64,000 nucleotides of DNA, taken from contig NZ_BOOB01000017.1 of assembly GCF_016863015.1 (NCBI RefSeq), forward strand, positions 1 through 64,000, given 5' to 3'. Numbering within the stretch: the first letter of the stretch is position 1; each line of letters starts with the position of its first letter. The position numbers were made by a program, and so were the translations under genes. The notes below the pieces were generated by a model. That model was given only the letters and a program-made list of their open reading frames with translations, was not told the origin of the DNA and did not search any database. Origin of the DNA: Microbispora amethystogenes (lineage in GTDB: Bacteria > Actinomycetota > Actinomycetes > Streptosporangiales > Streptosporangiaceae). This document shows positions 1-8,152 of this stretch, one piece after another.

Positions 1-139
1 GGGCGGTGTGCGCCTGACCATCTAGCACCGCCACCTGGGCGGCACTGAGGTCGAGTCGCGCCACGTGCGCCCGCGCCTGCCTGGCCCCCTCCACACCCGG
101 ATCGTATCCCCGGACTTACGCCCGCGTGACGGAATCCAC

Positions 140-416
140 ACGCTGAGTGACATCGATCTACGCGCCGAGCGCTATGGCGCCCGCCACCTCCATGCCCACG
201 GGGTGCGCGTGACGAAAGCCGGCGCGGGACCTTCACCGACCCAGCGAAGGTCCGCTGCGAGGGATTCATGCACAAGGCCCGCGATACAGCGCTCGCGTCC
301 GCCAATACCCGTGGAGCGGGCATTTCCGGTCCGGCTGCCACCTCGCCGGAAGCGTGGGCAGCGCACCGCTCACGGTCTTCAAGCACTACATCGAACAGCA
401 GAAACGACCCATGTGA
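140..416 (+). pseudogene. IS200/IS605-family TnpA (Y1 transposase) relic
   Basis: Three short stretches in three different frames read like parts of a small IS200/IS605 TnpA. The first is a start-like segment TLSDIDLRAERYGARHLHAH (from 140). The second is FTDPAKVRCEGFMHKA (about 231-280). The third is the family C-terminus SAPLTVFKHYIEQQKRPM, with its stop at 414-416. The central part, including the HUH and catalytic Tyr region, is missing, so this is a frameshifted and internally deleted remnant that cannot make a transposase. No TnpB/ωRNA partner or clear end hairpin is visible here; the left part may lie outside the window. Confidence 0.6.
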
Positions 417-459
417 GCTGACCCTGGTCACGGGCGGAAGGCCAGGGCACGCTCGCGCC

Positions 460-951
460 CTAGCGAGCACTCCCGCGTGGGCCTTCGCCCCCGGCGTTAA
501 CACTGGAGCACTGGTCCACAGCTCCGTAGAACTCACGGAACGTGAACGCCTCCGGGCCCGCCCCTTCGGCCCGGAGGACGCTCAGGCGCGCCATGGCCTC
601 GTCGACCGTCGGAAGGTGCCCCTCGGGCACCCACCACAGCACCATGTACGGCTCGGCCATCCGGTGGAACCACTCCCGGCGGCGCCGCATCACCTCGAGG
701 TGGGCGCTGCGGTAGGCGAAGTTCCACAACGTCTCGCGGGACTCCCAGACCGAGAGGTTCACGAGCAGCAGCCGGTCGTCCTCGTACTGGATCAGGTCCG
801 TGGCCAGATCGCCCTCCTGCAGGCGCCAGACGAAGCCGGGCGCGGAGTCCGACACCTGGTAGATCGGTTCCAGGGCCTCGAGGAAGCCGGTCAGCGCGGG
901 CGAGTCGATGGGCTCCCGTAGACGGGCGATGTTGAGCTGGGCGAGATGCAT
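460..951 (-). CDS. DUF3291-family protein
   Basis: A 163-residue soluble protein with no signal peptide. The pattern MHLAQLNIARLREP at the N-terminus, the central WESRETLWNFAYRSAH block and the following HRMAEPYMVLWWVPEGHLPT match the DUF3291 family, which has an antibiotic-biosynthesis-monooxygenase-like ferredoxin fold. The true function of the family is not known. The ATG lies 14 bases downstream of the stop of the HTH regulator gene at 966-1667, so the two are almost certainly co-transcribed and the regulator may respond to the substrate of this protein. The last 20 residues are Gly/Arg rich and look disordered. Confidence 0.8.
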   Translation of the reverse strand: MHLAQLNIARLREPIDSPALTGFLEALEPIYQVSDSAPGFVWRLQEGDLATDLIQYEDDRLLLVNLSVWESRETLWNFAYRSAHLEVMRRRREWFHRMAEPYMVLWWVPEGHLPTVDEAMARLSVLRAEGAGPEAFTFREFYGAVDQCSSVNAGGEGPRGSAR

Positions 952-965
952 GCCCCGATTCTAAA

Positions 966-1667
966 TCAATCTTCGTTGTTTTTAGAAGAGGCGGCGCTCT
1001 GGGAGGGGGCTCCTGGGCCGAAGGCGACGCAGCACTCCTCCGGGCGCGGGTCGAGCATCGCGGTGATCCCCGTCTCGCCCAGCCCGGCCAGCAGTCCCCG
1101 GCACAGCGCGAGGTTCATCGAGCACACGAGCACCGGATGGGTCTCCGCCAGCACGTGGAAGGGACAGTTGCGCAGCCGGATCCGCCCCTCCTCCTCGTAC
1201 GGCTCGTAACCCCGCTCCCGCAGCACCTCAACGAGATCTCCGGCCTCGCCGGAGGCGTCCCCAGAGGCCGCTATGGAGGCCAGGCGCTCCCCGGCCCGGC
1301 GGGCGGCCTCCTCGGCCTTCTCCTCGCCGCCCAGCAGGTCGACGGTCTCGGCCAGCACGAGCGCGAGCGTGCGGTAGTCGCGGGGCGGCAGGCTCACGGA
1401 CCGCTCCTCGCGCGCCCGCCGGTAGACCTTGGCCGGGCGCCCGCTGCCCGGGCCCGTCCGTCCGGTGAGCCGTCTGAAGCCCGCCTCCAGCAGGCCCGCC
1501 TCCACCAGTTTGTCGAGATGGAAGGCCGCCAGCGTGCGCTGGATCCCGACGGCCTCGGCCGCCTCGTTGCGGCCCACGTCCCGCCCGCGCTCGCTCACGA
1601 ACCCGTACAGCGCCCGCCGCACCGGATCGCCCAGCGCGCTCATCGACTCCAGGTCGTCGCTCACCAC
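966..1667 (-). CDS. HTH regulator with SufR-like cysteine-rich C-terminal domain
   Basis: A 233-residue regulator. Residues 5-80 form an ArsR/SufR-like winged helix (LGDPVRRALYGFV, then a recognition region QRTLAAFHLDKLVEAGLL). The C-terminal domain carries Cys168, Cys182, Cys189 and the pair Cys212/Cys213 in the setting NCPFHVLAETHP...VCSMNLALC...ECCVAF. In SufR-type repressors a comparable set of cysteines holds an Fe-S cluster, so redox, iron or NO sensing is likely, by inference. It is the first gene of a two-gene unit with the DUF3291 protein and is divergent from the chitosanase gene (73 bases between starts). Confidence 0.75.
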   Translation of the reverse strand: MVSDDLESMSALGDPVRRALYGFVSERGRDVGRNEAAEAVGIQRTLAAFHLDKLVEAGLLEAGFRRLTGRTGPGSGRPAKVYRRAREERSVSLPPRDYRTLALVLAETVDLLGGEEKAEEAARRAGERLASIAASGDASGEAGDLVEVLRERGYEPYEEEGRIRLRNCPFHVLAETHPVLVCSMNLALCRGLLAGLGETGITAMLDPRPEECCVAFGPGAPSQSAASSKNNED

Positions 1668-1740
1668 AGCGGGAGTCTAGGTCGTAAGCTGCGGATCTCC
1701 CGCGGCCGTACCGGCGCGGGCGGAGATCGGAGCGACACGC

Positions 1741-2628
1741 GTGAAATCCCCCCTCATCAGGCCTGTCCCCCGGCGGGCGGCCCTGCTGCCGGCCCTCGCG
1801 GCCGTCACCGCACTCGCGGCCGTCGCCCCCGCGACGGCGGCGCCGGGCGCGCACGCGGCGCCTAGCCCCGGCGCATCCCCCGGGCCCGCCCTGTCGATCA
1901 CCGTACGGCCCGCGCCGACCGGCCTCACGGACGCGAGGAAGAAGGAGATCGCGATGGAGCTCGTCTCCAGCGCGGAGAACTCGTCACTCGACTGGAAGGC
2001 GCAGTACGCGTACATCGAGGACATCGACGACGGGCGCGGCTACACGGCGGGGATCATCGGGTTCTGCTCCGGCACCGGCGACATGCTCGGCCTGGTCGGC
2101 CTCTACACCAGGCGCAGGCCCGGGAACCCGCTCGCGGGATATCTGCCGGCGCTGCGGAAGGTGAACGGCACCGACTCGCACCGGGGACTCGGCCCCGGCT
2201 TCGTGAAGGCCTGGCGCGCCGCCGCGGCCGACCCGGTCTTCCGGCGGGCGCAGGACGACGAGCGCGACCGGGTCTACTTCGGCCCGGCCGTCGCGCGGGC
2301 CGAGGCCGACGGCCTGCGCGCCCTCGGCCAGTTCGTCTACTACGACGCGATGGTCATGCACGGTCCCGGCGCCGACCCGGTCAGCTTCGGCGGCATCCGC
2401 GGGACGGCCATGAGAAAGGCGAGGACCCCCGCCCAGGGCGGCGACGAGGTGACCTATCTCAACGCGTTCCTCGACGCCCGGAAGGCGGCGATGAGGACCG
2501 AGGAGGCGCACGCCGACACCAGCCGGGTAGACACGGCCCAGCGGGTGTTCCTCAGGAGCGGCAACCTCGACCTCGACCCTCCGCTGCGCTGGAAGGTCTA
2601 CGGCGACGCCTACGAGATCCCCCGCTGA
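1741..2628 (+). CDS. Secreted GH46 chitosanase
   Basis: A 295-residue precursor that should hydrolyse beta-1,4-glucosamine linkages in chitosan outside the cell. Residues 1-40 form a signal peptide (basic start, Ala/Val-rich core, AxA site near 32-40). The catalytic region reads SSAENSSLDWKAQYAYIEDI followed by DDGRGYT. Glu79 and Asp97 are 18 residues apart, as in the acid/base pair (Glu22/Asp40) of the Streptomyces N174 enzyme. The chain length is normal for the family. The GTG start at 1741 is supported by GGAG eight bases upstream. No GAAA-N2-TTTC type CsnR box is visible in the 73-base upstream gap. Confidence 0.92.
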   Translation: MKSPLIRPVPRRAALLPALAAVTALAAVAPATAAPGAHAAPSPGASPGPALSITVRPAPTGLTDARKKEIAMELVSSAENSSLDWKAQYAYIEDIDDGRGYTAGIIGFCSGTGDMLGLVGLYTRRRPGNPLAGYLPALRKVNGTDSHRGLGPGFVKAWRAAAADPVFRRAQDDERDRVYFGPAVARAEADGLRALGQFVYYDAMVMHGPGADPVSFGGIRGTAMRKARTPAQGGDEVTYLNAFLDARKAAMRTEEAHADTSRVDTAQRVFLRSGNLDLDPPLRWKVYGDAYEIPR

Positions 2629-2727
2629 TCCGTCGCTGATTCGTCGCTGATCCGCCGGCCACGGGCCCGGACCTGGCGGGGCCGCCGGGTGCCTCCGGCG
2701 AGACGAAGGCACCCACGCGGCCGGTGT

Positions 2728-2750
2728 CCCCGCCCGGCGCGCGGGCGGGG
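2728..2750. terminator. GC hairpin between convergent chitosanase and FKBP genes
   Basis: CCCCGCCCG at 2728-2736 pairs perfectly with CGGGCGGGG at 2742-2750 around a 5-base loop. It lies between the ends of two convergent genes and could stop transcription from both sides; there is no clear U-tract. Just after the chitosanase stop there is also a short 12-base tandem repeat (GTCGCTGATYCG). Confidence 0.6.
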
Positions 2751-2766
2751 CCGGGGCGGGGTGCGG

Positions 2767-3729
2767 TCAGGCGGCGCCGAGGACGTCGACGACGAAGACG
2801 AGGGTGTCGGTGCCCTTGATGCCGCCCTGCTCGTTGCCCTTCTTGCCGTAGCCGAGGTCCGGCGGGATCGTCAGGAGCACGCGGCTGCCGACCGGGACGC
2901 CGGTCAGGCCCTGCGCCCAGCCCTTGACGACCTGGTTGAGGGCGAACGTCGCGGGCTGGCCGCGGTCCCAGCTGGAGTCGAACTTCTTGTCGGTGCCCCA
3001 GATCTTGCCGACGTAGTGGGCGAGGACCGTCTGGTCGGCCTTCACCTCCGGGCCGCCGCCCTTGATCACGGTCTTGACCGTGAGCTTCTTCGGGGCCTTC
3101 TCGCTGGTCTTGGTGGTCAGGCCCGGGGCCTTGTCGCCGGCGGAGCCGTCCAGCTTGACGCCGGTGACCCCCGGGTCGACCGCGGTGCCCTGGACCGACT
3201 TCAGCGTGGCCGAGACGACGTCGATGACCAGCACCTGTGAGGTGCTGTCGAAGTCCTGGCCCTGCTGCTTGGCCTGGGTGACCTGGTCGGCGGAGAGGTT
3301 GTCCTTGGCGACCACGGCCATCACCCGGCCGCCGGGCTTGGCGCCGACCAGCGCCTCGTGCAGCGCCTTGGGCAGCTGCGGGCTGACCGTCACGAACTCC
3401 GACTTGCCCTGGTCGTAGTCGGAACCGGCCGCCTTGTTCTCCTTGCCGTCCCAGTTGTAGACCGTGACCTTCGCGGTGAGGACGTCACCGTCCACGGCGG
3501 GCGTCCCCTGACCCTCGAGCACCTTGATAGAGGCCGAGGTGAGAGAGGGCTTGCCCGAGGGGAAGGTCAGGGTCGGCTTCTGGCCGGCCTCACCGGTCAC
3601 CTTGATGGCCGAGGCGGCCGCCTGGCCGCTGGAGGCCGGGCTCGCGGTGGACGTGCTCTTCTGCGCGGTTCCGCAGGCGGCGGCGAGCAGGAGAGGCAGG
3701 GCGGCGACGAGTGCCGTACGACGGCGCAT
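2767..3729 (-). CDS. FKBP-type peptidyl-prolyl isomerase lipoprotein
   Basis: A 320-residue exported prolyl isomerase. The start MRRRTALVAALPLLLAAACG gives a signal peptide with a lipobox-like site at Cys19. After a Ser/Ala linker there are two FKBP-like regions. The first (about 60-190) is degenerate. The second (about 215-320) has the usual core: VLAHYVGKIW, FDSSWDRGQPATF, VVKGWAQGLTGVPVGSR and a C-terminal PPDLGYG segment. I chose the ATG at 3729 rather than an upstream one because the signal peptide begins there and AGGA lies upstream. FKBP genes commonly follow pafA in actinobacteria, as here (71 bases from pafA). Confidence 0.9.
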   Translation of the reverse strand: MRRRTALVAALPLLLAAACGTAQKSTSTASPASSGQAAASAIKVTGEAGQKPTLTFPSGKPSLTSASIKVLEGQGTPAVDGDVLTAKVTVYNWDGKENKAAGSDYDQGKSEFVTVSPQLPKALHEALVGAKPGGRVMAVVAKDNLSADQVTQAKQQGQDFDSTSQVLVIDVVSATLKSVQGTAVDPGVTGVKLDGSAGDKAPGLTTKTSEKAPKKLTVKTVIKGGGPEVKADQTVLAHYVGKIWGTDKKFDSSWDRGQPATFALNQVVKGWAQGLTGVPVGSRVLLTIPPDLGYGKKGNEQGGIKGTDTLVFVVDVLGAA

Positions 3730-3800
3730 ATGGGAATCCTCAAACAGACAGCGGGTCCGGGCCAGGCTACCCGAACCCGCCGTCAGAGCGGTGTAAGAGA

Positions 3801-5159
3801 TCACATACCCGCGATGAGCTTGTCGACCCTCTCGTCCACGCTGCGGAACGGATCCTTGCACAGCACCGTCCGCTGGGCCTGGTCGTTGAGCTTCAGGTGG
3901 ACCCAGTCAACGGTGAAGTCACGCCGCTTCTCCTGCGCCTTGCGGATGAACTCTCCGCGCAGCTTGGCCCGCGTGGTCTGCGGCGGAACCGATTTGGCCT
4001 CGAAGATCCGGACGTCGTCGGCCACCCTCTCGACCGCTCCCCTCTTCTGCAGGAGGTAGAACAGGCCGCGCTTGCGGTGGACGTCGTGGTAGGCGAGGTC
4101 GAGCTGCGCCACCCTGGGCGAGGACAGCGGCAGGTCGTACTTCTGCCTGTAACGTTCAATCATCTGGTACTTGGTGACCCAGTCGATCTCCCGCGAGACG
4201 AGGTCGAGGTCGCCGGTCTCGACCGCGCGCAGCGTGCGTTCCCACAGCTCCAGCACCCGCTTGGCGGTCTCGTCCCCGCCTCGGCGGTCGACGAAGTCGC
4301 GCGCCTTGGTGAGGTACTCCTGCTGGATCTCCAGGGACGACGCCTCCCTGCCGTTGGCGAGGCGCACCCGGCGCCGCCCGGTCATGTCGTGGGACACCTC
4401 CCGGATCGCCCTGATCGGGTTCTCCAGGGACAGGTCCCGCATCACGATTCCGGCCTCGATCATGCGCAGCACCAGGTCGGTGGCGCCGACCTTGAGCAGC
4501 ATGGTGGTCTCGCTCATGTTCGAGTCGCCCACGATGACGTGCAGGCGGCGGAACCGCTCGGCGTCCGCGTGCGGCTCGTCGCGGGTGTTGATGATCGGCC
4601 GGGACCGGGTGGTCGCCGAGGAGACGCCCTCCCAGATGTGCTCGGCCCGCTGAGAGACGCAGTAGACGGCTCCGCGCGGGGTCTGCAGCACCTTGCCCGC
4701 GCCGCAGATGATCTGCCGCGTCACCAGGTAAGGGATCAGGACGTCGGCCAGCCGCCCGAACTCCCCGTGCCGGCCCACGAGGTAGTTCTCGTGGCAGCCG
4801 TAGGAGTTGCCGGCCGAGTCGGTGTTGTTCTTGAACAGGTAGATGTCTCCCGCGATGCCCTCCTCGCGGAGCCGCTTCTCGGCGTCCACGAGGAGACCCT
4901 CCAGGATCCGCTCCCCCGCCTTGTCGTGGGTCACCAGCTCCACGACGTTGTCACACTCAGGGGTGGCGTACTCGGGATGGCTGCCCACGTCCAGGTAGAG
5001 ACGTGCGCCGTTGCGTAGGAAGACGTTGCTCGATCGGCCCCAGGACACCACTCGCCGGAACAGGTACCGCGCCACCTCGTCCGGCGACAGCCTCCGCTGC
5101 CCGCGGAACGTACAGGTGACGCCGTACTCGTTCTCCAGCCCGAATATGCGTCGATCCAT
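3801..5159 (-). CDS. pafA: Pup--protein ligase PafA
   Basis: A 452-residue ligase that uses ATP to join the C-terminal glutamate of Pup to substrate lysines. It begins [13 protein letters not shown], with Glu9 as a Mg/ATP ligand, and has [17 protein letters not shown] with Asp57 as the expected catalytic aspartate. [22 protein letters not shown] and [14 protein letters not shown] are further core motifs shared with glutamine-synthetase-like ligases. Length and key residues match the M. tuberculosis protein. An in-frame GTG lies one codon upstream (5162), but MDRRIFG is the conserved N-terminus, and GGTGAGG stands just before the ATG. Its paralogue Dop is at 20006. Confidence 0.97.
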   Translation of the reverse strand: MDRRIFGLENEYGVTCTFRGQRRLSPDEVARYLFRRVVSWGRSSNVFLRNGARLYLDVGSHPEYATPECDNVVELVTHDKAGERILEGLLVDAEKRLREEGIAGDIYLFKNNTDSAGNSYGCHENYLVGRHGEFGRLADVLIPYLVTRQIICGAGKVLQTPRGAVYCVSQRAEHIWEGVSSATTRSRPIINTRDEPHADAERFRRLHVIVGDSNMSETTMLLKVGATDLVLRMIEAGIVMRDLSLENPIRAIREVSHDMTGRRRVRLANGREASSLEIQQEYLTKARDFVDRRGGDETAKRVLELWERTLRAVETGDLDLVSREIDWVTKYQMIERYRQKYDLPLSSPRVAQLDLAYHDVHRKRGLFYLLQKRGAVERVADDVRIFEAKSVPPQTTRAKLRGEFIRKAQEKRRDFTVDWVHLKLNDQAQRTVLCKDPFRSVDERVDKLIAGM

Positions 5160-5228
5160 CACCTCACCCTATTCCCCGGAACCGGCGGCCGAACAGTGAT
5201 CAGGCGGGGGAATGCGGCGGCGACGGGC

Positions 5229-5915
5229 TCAGGGGGCGTAAATCTCCACCACCTTGACGATCTGACTCCTCCGCACAGTGATGAGTGCCCGCAGGTCACC
5301 GGCGTCGGCCCGGAGGATCAGCTTGTCCCGGGGGCAGCGCTGCGTGCCCACATAACGGCTGTTGATGGTCTGGTCGTTCCCCTTGCATCCGACGGCGCTG
5401 AGGAACACGACGTCCTTCGCGAGGGGCGCGGCGAAGGCCATCACGTCGCCCTCGGGCGGCCCCTCGAAGTGGCCGTTCGTGCTGCCGCCGACCTCCGGCA
5501 CGAACTTGATCGGCCGGTACTCCGCCACGTTCTCGTCCTGCATGGTGACCAGTTGCCCGCGCAGCACGCCGTCCCTGCTCGGGCTGAGGCCCTTGGTGAA
5601 GTCGTGCCCGGGGTCCGACTGGAAGGTCTCGCCGAAGATGTTCGGCGTCGCGGCGGTGATCGGCGGACCGGCCTTCTCCGTCTTCCGGGGTGTGGGGGTC
5701 GTGGCCGTGGCTTCGGGGGTGTCCGCCGTGCCGGGGCTCTGCGAGACCTCCGGGGTGCTACTGGACGGCTCCGCCGGGGAGGCCGGGGCCGTCACGGTCA
5801 CCGTGGCGGTGGCCGTGGCCGTGGCGCCGGAGGAGCCGGAGCAGGCGGTCAGCGACAGGAGGGCGACGGCGGCGGCCGGGAGGCCCGCACGCCGGAAAAG
5901 ATCAAATGTCGTCAC
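5229..5915 (-). CDS. Putative lipoprotein of unknown function
   Basis: A 228-residue protein that I cannot place in a named family. The N-terminus is a signal peptide ending in the lipobox SLTAC (Cys25). Residues 28-85 are a Ser/Thr/Pro/Ala-rich linker with a run of ATATATVTVTAP. The C-terminal half (about 90-228) looks folded, with a possible disulphide pair in VGCKGNDQ and TQRCPRDK. It sits between pafA and prcA on the same strand, a place that is normally free of such a gene, so it interrupts the proteasome block. Four 17-base repeats lie just upstream of its start. Confidence 0.7.
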   Translation of the reverse strand: MTTFDLFRRAGLPAAAVALLSLTACSGSSGATATATATVTVTAPASPAEPSSSTPEVSQSPGTADTPEATATTPTPRKTEKAGPPITAATPNIFGETFQSDPGHDFTKGLSPSRDGVLRGQLVTMQDENVAEYRPIKFVPEVGGSTNGHFEGPPEGDVMAFAAPLAKDVVFLSAVGCKGNDQTINSRYVGTQRCPRDKLILRADAGDLRALITVRRSQIVKVVEIYAP

Positions 5916-5959
5916 AACCGGATGAGACTACCGAAACAGGGCTTTGGTTGAGCCGGAAT

Positions 5960-6043
5960 CCCTGAGGCGGCCCGATCCCAGACAGCCCAGATTCCCGAGG
6001 CCGCCCGATCCCTGAGGCCGCCGGATCCCCGAGGCGGCTGGAG
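5960..6043. repeat. Four 17-base repeats upstream of the lipoprotein gene
   Basis: Units CCCTGAGGCGGCCCGAT (5960-5976), TCCCGAGGCCGCCCGAT (5993-6009), CCCTGAGGCCGCCGGAT (6010-6026) and CCCCGAGGCGGCTGGAG (6027-6043); the last three are directly tandem. They lie 45-128 bases upstream of the lipoprotein start (minus strand) and directly next to the prcA hairpin. They are non-coding in this reading and could be a protein-binding array or an unstable simple repeat. Confidence 0.6.
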
Positions 6044-6044
6044 A

Positions 6045-6089
6045 CGCGGCGGCGCCGCGCCCCCGGGGAGGGGACGCGGCGCCGCCGCG
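6045..6089 (-). terminator. Strong hairpin downstream of prcA
   Basis: CGCGGCGGCGCCGCG (6045-6059) pairs over 15 perfect bases with 6075-6089 around a 15-base loop that itself contains CCCCGGGG. It starts 19 bases past the prcA stop, so it probably ends the prcB-prcA transcript; no U-tract. Confidence 0.65.
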
Positions 6090-6107
6090 CGTACGGCGAG
6101 CAGGACC

Positions 6108-6944
6108 CTACTCGCCGGAACCCGTGTCGATGTCGCCCTCGGGGGCGATCGGCGGAGCCGTGGGCGGCGGCACCGCGGGAGTGGTGTCGGGGGCGTGCTC
6201 GGCGGTGGCGTCGTCCGCGGGCGTCTCGCCCGCGGCTCCTCCTCCGCCCTCCCGGCTCTCCCGCAGGATCCGCTCCAGGCGCGGGGGGGTCAGGCGCAGG
6301 AACTTGCGGTGCTCCCGGGCCCGGTCGAGCACGGCGACCTCGAGCTGCGTCGCGGGCGGACGCTCGCCGCCGGGCTCGGTGAGGGCGGCCAGTGCGGCGT
6401 CGAGCGCCCGCGGCAGCGGCAGCCCCTCCTGGTAGCGCTCCTTGAGCCGCCCCGCCACGGCTTCGGCCTGGCCGCCGATCACGGCCATGCCCTGCTCGTC
6501 GAAGACCGAGCCGTCGAAGGTGAGCCGGTAGATCTGGTCGTCCTCGGGCCCGTCGCCGACCTCGGCCACGACGATCTCGACCTCGAGCGACTTGATCGAC
6601 TCGGTGAAGATCATGCCGAGGTGCTGGGCGTACAGGTTGGCCAGGCCGCGCCCGGTGACGTCGCTGCGGTTGAAGGTGTAGCCGTTGATGTCGGCGTAGC
6701 GGATGCCGGCGAGCCGCAGCGACTCGAACTCGTTGTACCGCCCGACCGCGGCGAAGCCGATGCGGTCGTAGATCTCACTGATCTTGTGCAGCGCCCTGGA
6801 CGGGTTGGGCGCCACGAACAGGATGCCGTCTGCGTACTGCATGACGACCACGCTGCGGCCTCGGGCGATGCCCTTGCGGGCGTACTCCGCCCTGTCCCGC
6901 ATGATCTGCTCGGGTGAGGCATATCCTCCGAAGGGGATGGACAC
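6108..6944 (-). CDS. prcA: 20S proteasome alpha subunit PrcA
   Basis: A 278-residue alpha subunit that builds the two outer rings and gate of the bacterial 20S core. It starts with the conserved [20 protein letters not shown] segment, followed by [15 protein letters not shown] and the [15 protein letters not shown] core. It lacks a propeptide and catalytic Thr, as expected. From about residue 230 a disordered tail rich in Ala, Pro, Asp and Glu runs to the end, making it longer than the 248-residue M. tuberculosis protein. GTG start, with AGAGGAT about nine bases upstream. It lies 21 bases after prcB, so they form a two-gene operon that ends at the 6045-6089 hairpin. Confidence 0.96.
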   Translation of the reverse strand: MSIPFGGYASPEQIMRDRAEYARKGIARGRSVVVMQYADGILFVAPNPSRALHKISEIYDRIGFAAVGRYNEFESLRLAGIRYADINGYTFNRSDVTGRGLANLYAQHLGMIFTESIKSLEVEIVVAEVGDGPEDDQIYRLTFDGSVFDEQGMAVIGGQAEAVAGRLKERYQEGLPLPRALDAALAALTEPGGERPPATQLEVAVLDRAREHRKFLRLTPPRLERILRESREGGGGAAGETPADDATAEHAPDTTPAVPPPTAPPIAPEGDIDTGSGE

Positions 6945-6965
6945 CGGGGGTGATCCTCTCTTGGG

Positions 6966-7802
6966 TTAGCGCAGCGGGGCGGTCGGGCCTTCTGGAGCCG
7001 CCATCCGCGTCTCCAGCATCGACTCGACGAACTCGGCGACCTCGTCGTCCGGCAGGCGGCGGAAGCCGTCGGCGGTGATCACCGACACGACGGGCCAGAT
7101 CCGCCGCGTGACGTCGGGCCCGCCCGTCGCGGAGTCGTCGTCCGCCGCGTCGTACAGCGCGTGCAGGCAGGCCAGGACGGCGTCCTGCGCGCTGCTGTTC
7201 TCCCGGTACAGCTTCTTCAGCGAGCCCCGGGCGAAGATCGAGCCCGAGCCGATCGAGTGGTAGCCGAACTGCTCGTACGGCCCGCCGCCCACGTCGTAGC
7301 TGAAGATCCGGCCGCCGTCGCGGGCCGGGTCGTAGGCCGCGAACAGCGGCACGACCGCCAGGCCCTGCATCGCCATCGCCAGGTTCTCGCGGATCATGGT
7401 GGCCAGGCGGTGCGCCTTGCCCTCCGTGGACAGCGAGCGGCCTTCCCGCTTCTCGTAGTGCTCAAGCTCCACGCGGTAGAGGCGGGCCACCTCGATGCCG
7501 AGGCTCGCCGTGCCCGCGATGCCCATGCAGGAGTAGTCGTCGGTGCGGAACACCTTCTCGATGTCCCGCTGCGAGATGATGTTCCCGGAGGTCGCCCGCC
7601 TGTCGCCCGCCATCACCACGCCGCCCTCGCAGGTCGCCGCGACGATGGTGGTCGCGTGCGGGATCTGCTCGCCCACCGGGGCCGCCAGCGTCTGCGCGCG
7701 GGTCGGCAGCAGGTTCGGCGCGTGCGCGCCGAGGAACTCGGTGAACGACGACGACCCCGTATCTATGAAGAGGCTGTTCATCCAGGCCGGCTGAGATGCC
7801 AC
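6966..7802 (-). CDS. prcB: 20S proteasome beta subunit PrcB (catalytic)
   Basis: A 278-residue catalytic subunit. A propeptide of 50 residues is removed to expose Thr51 in the motif [15 protein letters not shown]. Counting the new N-terminal Thr as 1, Asp17 (GDRR) and Lys33 (IEKVF) are present, so the Thr-Asp-Lys catalytic set is intact. I chose the GTG at 7802 over the ATG at 7820 because GGAGGG stands six bases upstream of the GTG and overlaps the ATG-start region. It is first in the prcB-prcA unit. Unlike the usual order, pup is not directly upstream; it is 7 kb away beyond three genes on the opposite strand. Confidence 0.96.
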   Translation of the reverse strand: MASQPAWMNSLFIDTGSSSFTEFLGAHAPNLLPTRAQTLAAPVGEQIPHATTIVAATCEGGVVMAGDRRATSGNIISQRDIEKVFRTDDYSCMGIAGTASLGIEVARLYRVELEHYEKREGRSLSTEGKAHRLATMIRENLAMAMQGLAVVPLFAAYDPARDGGRIFSYDVGGGPYEQFGYHSIGSGSIFARGSLKKLYRENSSAQDAVLACLHALYDAADDDSATGGPDVTRRIWPVVSVITADGFRRLPDDEVAEFVESMLETRMAAPEGPTAPLR

Positions 7803-8152
7803 GCGACTCCCTCCAAGCATGCGTTGTTACGCCCGACCCTACTCAGGTAGGCGCACTGGTTGCACTCTTCCCGATCAGCTCAGCGCGAACCGAGATCAAC
7901 CGGCGCGCCGGTCCACGACCCCGGCTCGTTCGCCGGACCCTCTCTTTACGCGGTGGCGCTCGTCCGCCTGGACCGGTGTGTCCGCACGTCAGGGTGTACG
8001 GAAAGGGCGTGCGGGAGGAGCGCGCGGGGAGGGTGAGGTTGTGCGCCGCCGCCGGTGGGGAAGGTGCAGGGGCACGGGACGCCGGACATCAGACACGGGA
8101 CGTCAGACACGGGAATTCAGACACGGGGCGCCGAGCCGGGGAGGGTGACGAC
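7803..8152. other. Divergent intergenic region, prcB / oxidoreductase
   Basis: This 350-base gap has no convincing gene. It must hold the promoter of prcB-prcA (reading left) and of the Gfo/Idh-GH38 unit (reading right). On the minus strand TAGGGT near 7845 could be a -10 element, but no good -35 is seen. The right end carries three perfect 14-base-period repeats (separate entry). Confidence 0.5.
8089..8130 (+). repeat. Three tandem 14-base repeats upstream of the Gfo/Idh-GH38 unit
   Basis: TCAGACACGGGACG (8089-8102), TCAGACACGGGAAT (8103-8116) and TCAGACACGGGGCG (8117-8130). The shared core TCAGACACGGG recurs at an exact 14-base period, ending 22 bases before the GTG of the oxidoreductase gene. 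The position suits a repressor or activator array, or a structured leader; this is inference. Confidence 0.6.

Noticed and set aside
268-921. Plus-strand frame of 217 codons across the DUF3291 gene
   Set aside because: Antisense shadow of the DUF3291 gene in its right part, and the transposase relic in its left part.
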